A stretch of DNA of 64,000 bases, from the NCBI GenBank assembly GCA_016795325.1, contig JAEUHY010000059.1, forward strand, positions 62,001-126,000, given 5' to 3'. The DNA comes from Planctomycetota bacterium (GTDB lineage: Bacteria; Planctomycetota; UBA1135; GCA-002686595). The notes beneath the pieces are model-generated. The model was not told the origin of the DNA. It ran no database searches and saw nothing but the letters and a program-made list of their open reading frames with translations. Shown piece by piece: positions 14,852-24,073 of this stretch; position 1 is the stretch's first letter, and every line of letters starts with the position of its first letter. The position numbers and the translations under genes are program-made.

Positions 14852-17737
14852 ATGCGTTCGTGGTTCGCGCTCGCGCTGTTGTTGCTGACACTGGCGGGGC
14901 TCGCTCTGTGGTGGAAGTCTTCGGCGCCGACCTCCGACCCTGCGCTTCAAGGCGTAGCGGACGTCGCCAACACTTCGTCGAATCCTGCGGCGAGCAACGA
15001 TTCCGCGGCGCGCGCGAGCGAAACGACGCAAACTCAAGACGCGGCGCGCGATTCCGTGGCGGCGAGCGCCGCGCTCGATTCGCAAGCGGCCGCGGCGAGC
15101 GCAGCCGATGCGAAGGCAGAGAGCAGTCTTTCGCTCGTCGTCACCTGGAGCGACGGCCGGCCGGCGGCCGGTGCTGAGATCGTGCTCGGCTCGCTCGCCG
15201 ACGCTTCGGCCGAGGCGCTCGTCCTCGCGCTCGCCGACGAGTCCGGTCGCGCGACCGTGCGCAGTCCCGCCCGCTCGCTCAGCGTCTCTGCGCGCCTCGG
15301 CGAGTTCGGGTCGTTGCCGCGCGACGCGACGCGGATCAAGCCCACGTTGCTGGTGCTGAGCGGCCTGTTCTCCGCTTCCGGCTCGCTGAAGCCCAATCCC
15401 GCGGTGCCGGACGTGCAGATGCGCGTGTCCATGTTCGCGCTCGACGGTGCTCGCCGCGTCAAGCTCGCCGAACGTGGCGCGACGCCGGCCGCACCTTGGT
15501 CGATGAACGCGCTCGCGCTGCCGCCCTCCAAACAAGTGCTGCTGCGCTTCGAGAGCCCGACCACGATGCCGATCGAGGTCGTGCGGCGCGTCGAACGCCC
15601 CGGCGAAAACCTCGTCGTCGACATGGATGTGCTCGAGGGCTACGTGCGGCCGGTGCGCGTCGTCGACGCGGCTGGCGCGCCGGTCGAAGCCGCCGAAGTC
15701 GTGGGCACGTACCTCAACGCGTTCGGCAACTTCGTGAGCTTCAGCGGCGTGACCGACGCGACGGGCGAGTGCGCGCTCGGCGGCGTGCCGCCCCGCGAAG
15801 GGCAGCTTTTCGCGCGCAAAGCCGGGTACCGCACGACGTACTACCCCGACGTGATCCACGCGCTGCTGCCGGCGGACGAGGTGTGGACCATCACGCTCGT
15901 GAAGGCCGCGCCGGTGCGCGGGCGCTGCGTCGCGAACGGCGCGCAGGTGAGCGACTTCGAAGTGCACTGGGTGCAGCCCGGCATCGAAGAGCCTGTGCGG
16001 CGCACGTTCTCCGGCCGCGCCGACGGCAGCTTCGAGCTCGACGAACTCGGGCCCGGCCGCGCCGGGCTAATCGCCGTGTCCGACGAGCTTGGGCAATCGC
16101 GCGGCGTCTCGCTCGAACTCACCGAAGAAGGGGCCGAGGGCGTGCTGCTGGAGTTCGGACCGCGCACGCAGCTCGTGGGGCAAGTCGTCGACGCACAGAC
16201 CGAGCAGCCGCTCGAGGGAGCGCTCGTGCAGCCGTGGAGCGCGAGCAGCGAGTACATATTCCTCGCGCGCGGGCCGTTCCTCGTTGCCGACGCTGACGGA
16301 CGCTTCCGCGGCGAGGCCTTCAACGAAGGCGCGAACCGCATCGACGTCAGCGCGCACGGCTACGCCTCGCAGCTTCTCAACGTCTTCGCCGAAAGCGGCA
16401 AAGCGGTAGAGGCGGGCGTCGTGCGCCTGGCGCGTAGCCAGCCCTTCGATGTCGAGCTGACTTTCGGAGCCGAGCTCGATCCGACGCAGTCCTACGCGAC
16501 GGGCTTCGCTTCGGGCGGGCACATGAACGTGCTGCCGCCGGCTGTCTTCGACGCGCAAGGTCGGCTGCGCTTCGAGAACGCCGCGCCGGGCAGTTGGACG
16601 GTGCGCTTGATGCTCGCGAGCGGGTACGAGCTGTACTACGAGCTCCTCCTGCGCGCGGGCCGCAAGTGGTTGTTGCAGGTCGACGCGGCGCAGTTGCGCC
16701 CGTGGGTTGTGCGCGTGGTCGGCGACGACGGCGCGCCGTGGAGCAACGTCGCGCGCGCGACGGTGCTGTGGAACGAAGGCGCGGCGGTCGGCAGCTCGTC
16801 GTGGATGAGCGATGAGAACGGCGACGTCCACGTGCTCGCGCCGAGCGCGCGCAGCGCTGTGCTGCGCGTCAACGTGCGCGGGCGCACGGTTCTCGAGATG
16901 CCGGTCGGCGCCGCGGAGTTTGCGCAGCAACCGTTCACCGTGAAGGTGGGGGCGCCGGCGGCGAACTACGTGCTGCTCGACGGCCAGGGCCAGCCGATCA
17001 GCGGCGGGCGTGTCTCGGCGCCGAACTGGTCGCTCGGCCCGCACGACCCGCGGCCGGCCACGACGGACGCACAGGGCCTCGCGCAACTCTTCGAAGCGCG
17101 CGACGTCGTGTTCTCGCACGCGTCGATCGGCTGGGGCTATCGCTTCGGCCTCGAGCCCGGCGACAAACGCGGCGGCGTGTGGGAGCTGAAGCTTGATCCC
17201 GTGGGCCCGCTCGAGGTGCGCGTGCGCGACGGCGCGCACCCGATCGCGGGCGTCGATGTGGCCGTCGGTCTGCGCGAGCTCTTCATGCAGCGCCCGCGCA
17301 CCGACGCGCAGGGCCTGGCGCGCACGGCGCCGCTCAACGCCGGCCGCTGGCGCGTGCGTTGCCGCGCGCTGGGCTACTGGCCGACCGAGGCCGAGGTCGA
17401 GCACCGCCGCGGCGCGCCGCCGCTCGAGTTGCAGGTGCGGCGTCTGTGCGACGCGCAGTTCGAAGTGCGCAGCCCGACGGGCGCCAACGTCGAGGGCCTC
17501 GAGGTCGAGCTCGAGAGCGCCGAGTTCAAGGAAAGCGCCAGCGCCTGGCTCGCCGCGGGCCGCATCGAAGCGAGCGATCCCGCGCTGCGCACCGACCGCG
17601 ACGGCCGCCTGCGCTTGAGCGGCCTGCCGCACGGCAACTACCGGTGGAGCGTCGCGAGCGGCGGCGAAGTGCTCGCCTCGGGCGAGCTCGTGCTCGCGCC
17701 GCGTGTGGTGACGCCGGTCGAAGTGCGCGTGCCGTGA
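14852..17737 (+). CDS. Membrane-anchored protein with repeated carboxypeptidase-regulatory-like (CarboxypepD_reg) domains
   Basis: The protein has 961 residues. A hydrophobic helix at 4-20 (WFALALLLLTLAGLALW) anchors it, followed by a Ser/Ala/Asp-rich linker to about residue 90. The remainder shows repeated beta-sandwich-like units with the pattern G.V.D..G.P..GA.V.......TD..G......L..G: for example AAGAPVEAAEVVG, TEQPLEGALVQPW, GAPWSNVARATV, GQPISGGRVSAPN and HPIAGVDVAVGL. Such domains are transthyretin-like and usually bind or sense carbohydrates or serve as spacers outside the membrane. Linker style and domain type match the C-terminal half of the sigma fusion at 62518-64000, so this operon may be the split version of the same architecture. 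Confidence 0.75.
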   Translation: MRSWFALALLLLTLAGLALWWKSSAPTSDPALQGVADVANTSSNPAASNDSAARASETTQTQDAARDSVAASAALDSQAAAASAADAKAESSLSLVVTWSDGRPAAGAEIVLGSLADASAEALVLALADESGRATVRSPARSLSVSARLGEFGSLPRDATRIKPTLLVLSGLFSASGSLKPNPAVPDVQMRVSMFALDGARRVKLAERGATPAAPWSMNALALPPSKQVLLRFESPTTMPIEVVRRVERPGENLVVDMDVLEGYVRPVRVVDAAGAPVEAAEVVGTYLNAFGNFVSFSGVTDATGECALGGVPPREGQLFARKAGYRTTYYPDVIHALLPADEVWTITLVKAAPVRGRCVANGAQVSDFEVHWVQPGIEEPVRRTFSGRADGSFELDELGPGRAGLIAVSDELGQSRGVSLELTEEGAEGVLLEFGPRTQLVGQVVDAQTEQPLEGALVQPWSASSEYIFLARGPFLVADADGRFRGEAFNEGANRIDVSAHGYASQLLNVFAESGKAVEAGVVRLARSQPFDVELTFGAELDPTQSYATGFASGGHMNVLPPAVFDAQGRLRFENAAPGSWTVRLMLASGYELYYELLLRAGRKWLLQVDAAQLRPWVVRVVGDDGAPWSNVARATVLWNEGAAVGSSSWMSDENGDVHVLAPSARSAVLRVNVRGRTVLEMPVGAAEFAQQPFTVKVGAPAANYVLLDGQGQPISGGRVSAPNWSLGPHDPRPATTDAQGLAQLFEARDVVFSHASIGWGYRFGLEPGDKRGGVWELKLDPVGPLEVRVRDGAHPIAGVDVAVGLRELFMQRPRTDAQGLARTAPLNAGRWRVRCRALGYWPTEAEVEHRRGAPPLELQVRRLCDAQFEVRSPTGANVEGLEVELESAEFKESASAWLAAGRIEASDPALRTDRDGRLRLSGLPHGNYRWSVASGGEVLASGELVLAPRVVTPVEVRVP

Positions 17738-17832
17738 TCCTTGCGAGCGAGGTCGCCGCGAACGACTCCGCGTGGGACTGCGGCTCGGGCACCAACCTGA
17801 CGAACGCGCTCGAAGTGACCTTCCCGCCGTAG
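17734..17832 (+). pseudogene. Probable 3' remnant of a gene encoding the common C-terminal domain
   Basis: Just after the previous stop codon, one frame reads 32 residues ending GSGTNLTNALEVTFPP and a TAG at 17830-17832. That ending matches the terminal motif of the shared secreted domain in this window (ALSNALEFITVP, HLSNALDIAVHP, GLTNGLAFTIFP). No upstream part of such a domain is present in that frame, so it looks like the tail left after a deletion. Alternatively the GTG at 17734, which overlaps the TGA in the GTGA arrangement, could start a real micropeptide. Confidence 0.35.
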
Positions 17833-17874
17833 CTGCGCCCGCGGCGCTGGCCCGGTTTCGCACGCGGCAATTGT

Positions 17875-19248
17875 CTACACGTCGCGCGCCGTGATCCGAA
17901 GCAGCGACATTTCCAGCCGCGCGCCGCCGACGATGCACCGGACGCCGTCGGAATCCACTCGACAGGCTGCGGATGGGCTGATGTTTTCACCGAGTCCGGC
18001 GTTTTGCACATCCCACAGCACTTGGCCCGTTCTGCCGGAGCGAAGGACAACGGGAGAGTGCGCTGGCGACGGCTCCCGCACAGACTGAACCAACAGCGCG
18101 TCGATCACACCATCGCGGTCCACGTCGCCGACATGGTGTGCTTCCGGTCGGGACGAGGGGGCTGCGCTCGACCACAGCACCGTGCCGTCCTCACCCGCCA
18201 AGCAGAACAGTCGACAGCTCGCGGCGTTCTCGTCGAAGGTCACAAACAGGTCGGTCACGCCTCTCGCATCGAAGTCCGGCGCGGGCTCGACGAAGCCGAC
18301 TCTCTTGGGCGACAGTTCGCTGGTTGGTCGTCGCCACGCTGCGCATCCCGCCCCGAGCTGTTCTGTCATCAGTTCGCGATTTTCCTTCGGTCCAGTGATC
18401 GTCGCCAATCCGCAGAACGCCCCGTCCCCGGCATTCACAAGGGGCGCGATCCGGTTCAGGTAGTCGATCTGCGATCTCATCTCGAAGAGCTCGCCAGTCG
18501 TAAGCGAGTGGGAGTAGATCGCGGACTCGAGCACAGACTCGTCGGCAGGCAGGCGTCGCGAGTGCTGCGACGCAACGATCAAGAACGAGGTCGACCGAGC
18601 ACCGGACGCGCCTTGGATGGGGCGCAGGCGCACGTAAGGCGGCGCCGCGAGGTCACCGAAGAGGTTCCTCGCCATGATTTCTTCCAGCGTGCGAGAGCTC
18701 CAGGCCACGACGCGCGCACGAGGCCAACTCTGGCCCGCGCCGTCGGCGACTTCCCAATAACCGACGAAGTCGTCGACGCCGTCACCATCGAGGTCGCCTG
18801 CTTCAGCGAAATCTGGCCAACGGAAGAAGTACGAGTCTTCGAACATTGGGTCACGCCCTGGCACTTCCACGATGCGCTGGCGCTCGAGAACGCCCGAGTC
18901 AAAGTTGTAGATGCCGAGCCAGACGTAACTGAGGGAGTTGCTGCACGCGAAGACAGCGCGCGGACGTGGACTGCCTTGGATAAGCGCCACGGGTACGACC
19001 CACGGTTGCCCCAGGACCTCCTGCACGCTCATCGTTCCCACGACGCGCGCGACAACCTCTCTTGCTTTCGTGGGCTGAGGCGTCGGTTTCGATTCGAGCG
19101 CCACGGGCTCGGCCACATCGACGCCGCTGTCAGCGACCGCGCTCGGCTCCGCCGCGCGAGTGCGCGCCCCGCACGAGCAGTGGAGTAACGCCGCCGCGGC
19201 AAGCCACGCGAACTTCGGCGTGAGCGATTGCGTTCTTCGTGTGTGCAT
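17875..19248 (-). CDS. Exported FG-GAP-like repeat protein, possible lipoprotein
   Basis: The protein has 457 residues from the ATG complement of 19246-19248. The N-terminal leader (FAWLAAAALLHCSCGA) is a signal sequence with Cys residues at its end; a lipobox is possible but weak. Asp-rich calcium-loop segments typical of FG-GAP/VCBS propellers are visible: EAGDLDGDGVDDFVGYW at about residue 150 and VGDVDRDGVIDALLV at about 395. Between them are propeller-like strands. It lacks the common C-terminal domain. Function unknown; likely binds or displays at the cell surface. It is divergent from the acyl-CoA operon. Confidence 0.75.
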   Translation of the reverse strand: MHTRRTQSLTPKFAWLAAAALLHCSCGARTRAAEPSAVADSGVDVAEPVALESKPTPQPTKAREVVARVVGTMSVQEVLGQPWVVPVALIQGSPRPRAVFACSNSLSYVWLGIYNFDSGVLERQRIVEVPGRDPMFEDSYFFRWPDFAEAGDLDGDGVDDFVGYWEVADGAGQSWPRARVVAWSSRTLEEIMARNLFGDLAAPPYVRLRPIQGASGARSTSFLIVASQHSRRLPADESVLESAIYSHSLTTGELFEMRSQIDYLNRIAPLVNAGDGAFCGLATITGPKENRELMTEQLGAGCAAWRRPTSELSPKRVGFVEPAPDFDARGVTDLFVTFDENAASCRLFCLAGEDGTVLWSSAAPSSRPEAHHVGDVDRDGVIDALLVQSVREPSPAHSPVVLRSGRTGQVLWDVQNAGLGENISPSAACRVDSDGVRCIVGGARLEMSLLRITARDV

Positions 19249-19742
19249 GTCGTCAGCCTCCGCGTTTTCGGCCCGCGCTCGTCGTGGCGCTGCCCCAAAT
19301 GTGCGCGACGCGCTCCCTCAGCGCTTGTCCGTCGACCGAGACTGGCGCTTGTCGTGGTGCTCCAATTCGCTCAGCGACCGGTCGCGCTGAGCTCGAAGCA
19401 GGTTCTCGCCGGTAGGGGCGGAGTGCGAGATCGACGAACGAGCCTCCAGCAGCACCCGCGCGCGGTTCCCGGACGCAGCCATAGACCCAGCGGCCCCCCG
19501 CGTACGCCCCACGTGAAGGCCGGATAAGACGCCGTTAGCTCGCAGCGGGCCCGAGCGCAGGGCTAGCCGACCCGCGCCGCCCGTGGCTACAGTGTGCGGA
19601 TTGCGCACCGGCCTTCCGAAGGTCGGCGGAGGGGTCGCCCCGACGCCGTCCCCGGGCCCCGCCGGCGCCCTCGCGCAGCGCGCCCGGCGCGCCGCGCGTG
19701 AGCTTTGCACCCCGCCGCCCGACCCCACCGCTGGACCGCCCC
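19249..19742. other. Divergent intergenic region before the acyl-CoA operon
   Basis: This stretch of 494 bp should hold the promoters of the FG-GAP gene (minus) and the thiolase operon (plus). No RNA gene, riboswitch or clear operator was recognised. In particular, nothing resembling a cobalamin riboswitch was seen although a B12 enzyme is encoded downstream. Confidence 0.5.
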
Positions 19743-20927
19743 GTGAAAGAAGTCGTCCTCGCCGGCGCCTGCCGGACCCCGATCGCCAAGTTCCAAGGCG
19801 CTTTCTCCGCCCTGCGCGCGCCCGACCTGGGCGCGCTGGCCATCGCCGAGGCCCTGCGCCGCGCCGGCGTGAAGGCCGATCAGGTCCAGGAAGTGATCAT
19901 GGGCAACGTGCTCCAGGCCGGGCTGGGCCAAAACCCCGCCCGCCAGGCGGCGCGCAAGGCCGGCATCCCCGACAGCGTGGGCTCGTTCACGGTCAACAAG
20001 GTGTGCGGCTCGGGCCTCAAGAGCGTGATGCTCGCCGCCCAGGCGATCCGCGCCGGCGACGCCGACCTGATCGTGGCGGGCGGCATGGAGAGCATGACCA
20101 ACGCGCCGTACCTCCTGCCCGAAGCGCGCGCGGGCGTGCGGCTGGGCCACGGCAAGCTGATCGACTCGATGGTGTGGGACGGGTTGTGGGACATCTACAA
20201 CGACTTCCACATGGGCATGACCGGCGAGAAGGTGGCCGAGAAGTACGGCATCACGCGCCAGCAGCAGGACGAGTTCGCGGCGACGAGCCACCGCCGCGCG
20301 GGCGAGGCCGAGAAGGCCGGGCGCTTCAACGACGAGCGCTTCACGGTTGCGCTGGCGCAGCGCAAGGGCGATCCGATCCAGTTCAACACTGACGAAACGG
20401 TGCGCGGCGACACGACGGCGGAGTCGATCGCCAAGCTCAAGCCGGCCTTCCAGCCGAACGGCGGCACGGTGACGGCGGCGAACGCGTCATCGATCAACGA
20501 CGGCGCCTCGGCGGTGGTCGTGATGAGCGCCGACAAGGCCAAGGCCCTGGGCGTCAAGCCGCTGGCGCGCGTGGTCGCGTACGGCACGGGCGGCTGCGCG
20601 CCGGAGTGGGTGATGATGGCGCCGGAAGTGTCGATCAATGGCGTGGCCGCGAAGGTCGGCAAAAAGCCCAGCGAGTTCGACCTGCACGAGATCAACGAAG
20701 CCTTCTCGGTCGCGGCCGTCGCGCTGATGCGCGTGCTCGAGCTCGACCCGGCGAAGGTCAACGTCAACGGCGGCGCGGTGGCGCTGGGCCACCCGATCGG
20801 CGCGAGCGGTTGCCGCGTCCTGACGACGCTGCTCTACGCGATGCGCCAGCGCAACGCGCGCACCGGCATGGCTTCGCTGTGCCTGGGCGGCGGCAACGCG
20901 GTTTCGATGGCTGTGGAGGCGCTCTAG
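19743..20927 (+). CDS. Acetyl-CoA C-acetyltransferase (thiolase)
   Basis: The protein has 394 residues from a GTG at 19743. An in-frame ATG at 19698 would add 15 non-conserved residues, whereas the GTG gives the classic MKEVVLAGACRTPIAKF beginning and normal family length. The acyl-accepting cysteine is C88 in NKVCGSGLKSV. The C-terminal active-site blocks GGAVALGHPIGASG (His) and CLGGGN (second Cys) are intact. It condenses two acetyl-CoA or, in reverse, cleaves acetoacetyl-CoA in the cytoplasm. It is the first gene of a tight operon; the next ATG lies 2 bp after its stop. Longer 3-ketoacyl-CoA substrates cannot be excluded. Confidence 0.93.
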   Translation: MKEVVLAGACRTPIAKFQGAFSALRAPDLGALAIAEALRRAGVKADQVQEVIMGNVLQAGLGQNPARQAARKAGIPDSVGSFTVNKVCGSGLKSVMLAAQAIRAGDADLIVAGGMESMTNAPYLLPEARAGVRLGHGKLIDSMVWDGLWDIYNDFHMGMTGEKVAEKYGITRQQQDEFAATSHRRAGEAEKAGRFNDERFTVALAQRKGDPIQFNTDETVRGDTTAESIAKLKPAFQPNGGTVTAANASSINDGASAVVVMSADKAKALGVKPLARVVAYGTGGCAPEWVMMAPEVSINGVAAKVGKKPSEFDLHEINEAFSVAAVALMRVLELDPAKVNVNGGAVALGHPIGASGCRVLTTLLYAMRQRNARTGMASLCLGGGNAVSMAVEAL

Positions 20928-20929
20928 TC

Positions 20930-21781
<852 letters not shown>

Positions 21782-21905
21782 TCGTCGGTACGACGATACG
21801 ACTACGGATCGTTCCGACCCGTGACCGTCGGTTTGACCGACACCTTTCGCCGTCGCCTCCGCGCCCGTCATCGCGCCCGTCCGCCGCACTCGACCCCGCC
21901 TCACC

Positions 21906-23045
21906 ATGTTCGACCTCTCCGAAGAACTCACCCTCGTCCGCGACACGGCCCGCGATTTCGCTGAGCGCGAGCTCATCCCGCGCGCGACCAAGCACGACCG
22001 CGAAGCGCACATCGAGCCGGAAGTGCTGGCCAAGATCGGCGAGTTGGGCTTTTGGGGCCTGACGATTCCCGAGCAGTACGGCGGCGCCGGGATGGGCAAC
22101 CTCGCGCTCTCGATCGTGCTCGAGGAGCTCAACCGCGGCTGCGCGGCGACGGGCGTGACGGTCAGCGTGCACAACAGCCTGCTGTGCTCGCCGATCAACA
22201 AGTGGGGCACCGAAGAGCAGAAGAAGACCTGGCTGCCCAAGCTCGCGACGGGCGAGTGCCTGGGCGCCTACGCGCTGACCGAGCCCGGTTCGGGCTCCGA
22301 CGCGGCGGCGATGGTCACGCGCGGCGTGAAGGACGGCGACCACTACGTCATCAACGGCACGAAGATCTGGGTCACGACCGGTTCGATGGCCGGGCTCGTG
22401 CTCGTGTACGTGCGCACCAATCCCGACGTGCCCAAGGCCAAGGGCGTGAGCGCGTTCCTCGTGCCGGCCGGCACGCCGGGCCTCAAGGTCGGCAAGAAGG
22501 AGATGAAGTGCGGCATCCGCGGCTCGCCCGCGGTCGAGCTGGAGTTCGACAACTGCCGCGTGCCGGCGAAGAACATGCTCGGGCAGCTCGACCGCGGCTT
22601 CCCGATCGCGATGGACACGCTCGACGGCGGCCGCATCGGCATCGCGGCGCAGTCGGTCGGCATCGCGCAGGCCTGCCTCGAAGAAGCGATCAAGTACGCC
22701 AAGGTGCGCGTGCAGTTCGGCAAGCCGATCGCGCACTTCCAGGCGATCCAGCACAAGATCGCCGACATGCAGACCAAGATCGACGCGGCGCGCATGCTCG
22801 TGCAGAAGGCGGCTTGGCTGCGCGATGCGAACGAGCCCTGCGGACGTCAGGCGGCCGAGGCCAAGCTGTTCGCGTCGCAGACGGCGAACTTCTGCGCCGA
22901 CGAGTGCCTGCAGATCCACGGCGGCGCGGGCTACACCGACCACTTCATCGCCGAGCGGCTGTTCCGCGACGCGCGCATCACCGAGATCTACGAAGGCGCG
23001 ACGGACATCCAGCGCTTGGTGATCGCCCGCGCTGTGCTCGCCTGA
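21906..23045 (+). CDS. Acyl-CoA dehydrogenase (short-chain type)
   Basis: The protein has 379 residues and covers the full three-domain fold: N-terminal helices from FDLSEELTLVRDTARDFAERE, the FAD/substrate block AYALTEPGSGSDAAAM at about 118-133, and the C-terminal block IHGGAGYTDHFIAERLFRDARITEIYEGATDIQRLVIAR. The catalytic Glu is the E of YEG near the end. It oxidises an acyl-CoA to the 2,3-enoyl-CoA and passes electrons to ETF (not encoded here). The GATD in place of the commoner GTSE is a small variation. It lies 124 bp after the dehydrogenase, within the same operon. Confidence 0.92.
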   Translation: MFDLSEELTLVRDTARDFAERELIPRATKHDREAHIEPEVLAKIGELGFWGLTIPEQYGGAGMGNLALSIVLEELNRGCAATGVTVSVHNSLLCSPINKWGTEEQKKTWLPKLATGECLGAYALTEPGSGSDAAAMVTRGVKDGDHYVINGTKIWVTTGSMAGLVLVYVRTNPDVPKAKGVSAFLVPAGTPGLKVGKKEMKCGIRGSPAVELEFDNCRVPAKNMLGQLDRGFPIAMDTLDGGRIGIAAQSVGIAQACLEEAIKYAKVRVQFGKPIAHFQAIQHKIADMQTKIDAARMLVQKAAWLRDANEPCGRQAAEAKLFASQTANFCADECLQIHGGAGYTDHFIAERLFRDARITEIYEGATDIQRLVIARAVLA

Positions 23046-23082
23046 TTCCATCCCGTCACAGCCCTCGTTCGAGCCTCGATCC

Positions 23083-24060
23083 GTGAACGCCGCCGCGAGC
23101 CTGTCCGAACGCCTGCTGCAGGGCGATCGTGCGGCGCTCGCGCGGCTCATCACCTGGGCCGAGAACGCCGACCCGCGTTTTGCGCGCGAGCTCGCGGCCG
23201 TGTGGTCGCGCGTCGGTCGCGCGTGGCGCATCGGCATCACCGGGCCGCCGGGCGCGGGCAAGTCGACGCTCGTCAACGAAGCGGCGCGCCTCTTGCGCAA
23301 GGACGGCAAGACGGTCGGCATCGTCGCGGTCGATCCGTCGAGCCCGTTCACCGGCGGCGCGTTGCTCGGCGACCGCATCCGCATGGACGAGCGCACGCTC
23401 GATCCGGGCGTGTTCATCCGCTCGATGGCGTCGCGCGGCAGCCACGGCGGTTTGTCGCGCGCGTCGGCGAGCGCGTGTGACGTGCTCGACGCGTTCGGCT
23501 TCGACCGCGTGCTGCTCGAGACGGTCGGCGTCGGCCAGGCCGAGTACGACGTGCTCGACGCGGCCGACACGGTGGTTGTCGTGTTGTGCCCCGGCGCCGG
23601 CGATTCGATCCAGGCCATGAAGGCCGGATTGCTCGAGGTCGCCGACGTGCTCGTGGTGAACAAGGCCGATCAGCCGGGCTCGGATCGGCTGCTCAACGAT
23701 CTCATCGAAGCGACGCACGTCCGCTTCACCAAGCGCGAGTGGCATGTGCCCGTGGTCGCGGCGAGCGCGGGGACGCAGTCGGGCGTCGACGGCGTGCTCG
23801 AGGCCGTCGAGCAGCACCGCGCGCACCTCGAGGCCAAGGGGCTCGACGCCGCGCGGCGCGCGAAACGGCTCGAACAGGTGCGCCACGCGGTGTCTGAGAG
23901 CCTCACGGACGCGCTGTGGGGGGCTGGCGGCGTGCGCGAACGTGTCGCGCGCGAGCTAACGGCCGGCGCTTCGCCCCACGCCATCTCCGCCGCGTTACTC
24001 TCCGAACTCCTGGCCTGCGTGCAGGGTCTGCGCGCGCCGTCCGCCAACCAAGGTCGCTAA
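23083..24060 (+). CDS. meaB: MeaB-type GTPase, chaperone of a B12-dependent acyl-CoA mutase
   Basis: The protein has 325 residues from a GTG at 23083. It is a G3E-family P-loop GTPase with Walker A GPPGAGKST at 54-62, DPSSPFTGGALLGDRIRM at 84-101 (family signature), Walker B/switch ETVGVGQAEYD at 146-156 and NKAD at 193-196. MeaB proteins gate adenosylcobalamin loading and protect the mutase from inactivation, using GTP. The mutase large subunit begins 13 bp downstream, which fits this role. In isobutyryl-CoA mutase systems the corresponding protein is called MeaI or is fused in IcmF; here it is a separate chain. Confidence 0.93.
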   Translation: MNAAASLSERLLQGDRAALARLITWAENADPRFARELAAVWSRVGRAWRIGITGPPGAGKSTLVNEAARLLRKDGKTVGIVAVDPSSPFTGGALLGDRIRMDERTLDPGVFIRSMASRGSHGGLSRASASACDVLDAFGFDRVLLETVGVGQAEYDVLDAADTVVVVLCPGAGDSIQAMKAGLLEVADVLVVNKADQPGSDRLLNDLIEATHVRFTKREWHVPVVAASAGTQSGVDGVLEAVEQHRAHLEAKGLDAARRAKRLEQVRHAVSESLTDALWGAGGVRERVARELTAGASPHAISAALLSELLACVQGLRAPSANQGR

Positions 24061-24073
24061 GTCTTTTCCCGCC

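Noticed and set aside
19249..19742. Cobalamin riboswitch upstream of the B12 mutase operon
   Set aside because: No B12-box-like sequence or extended conserved folding was recognised; this was by eye only, so an Infernal search would be decisive.
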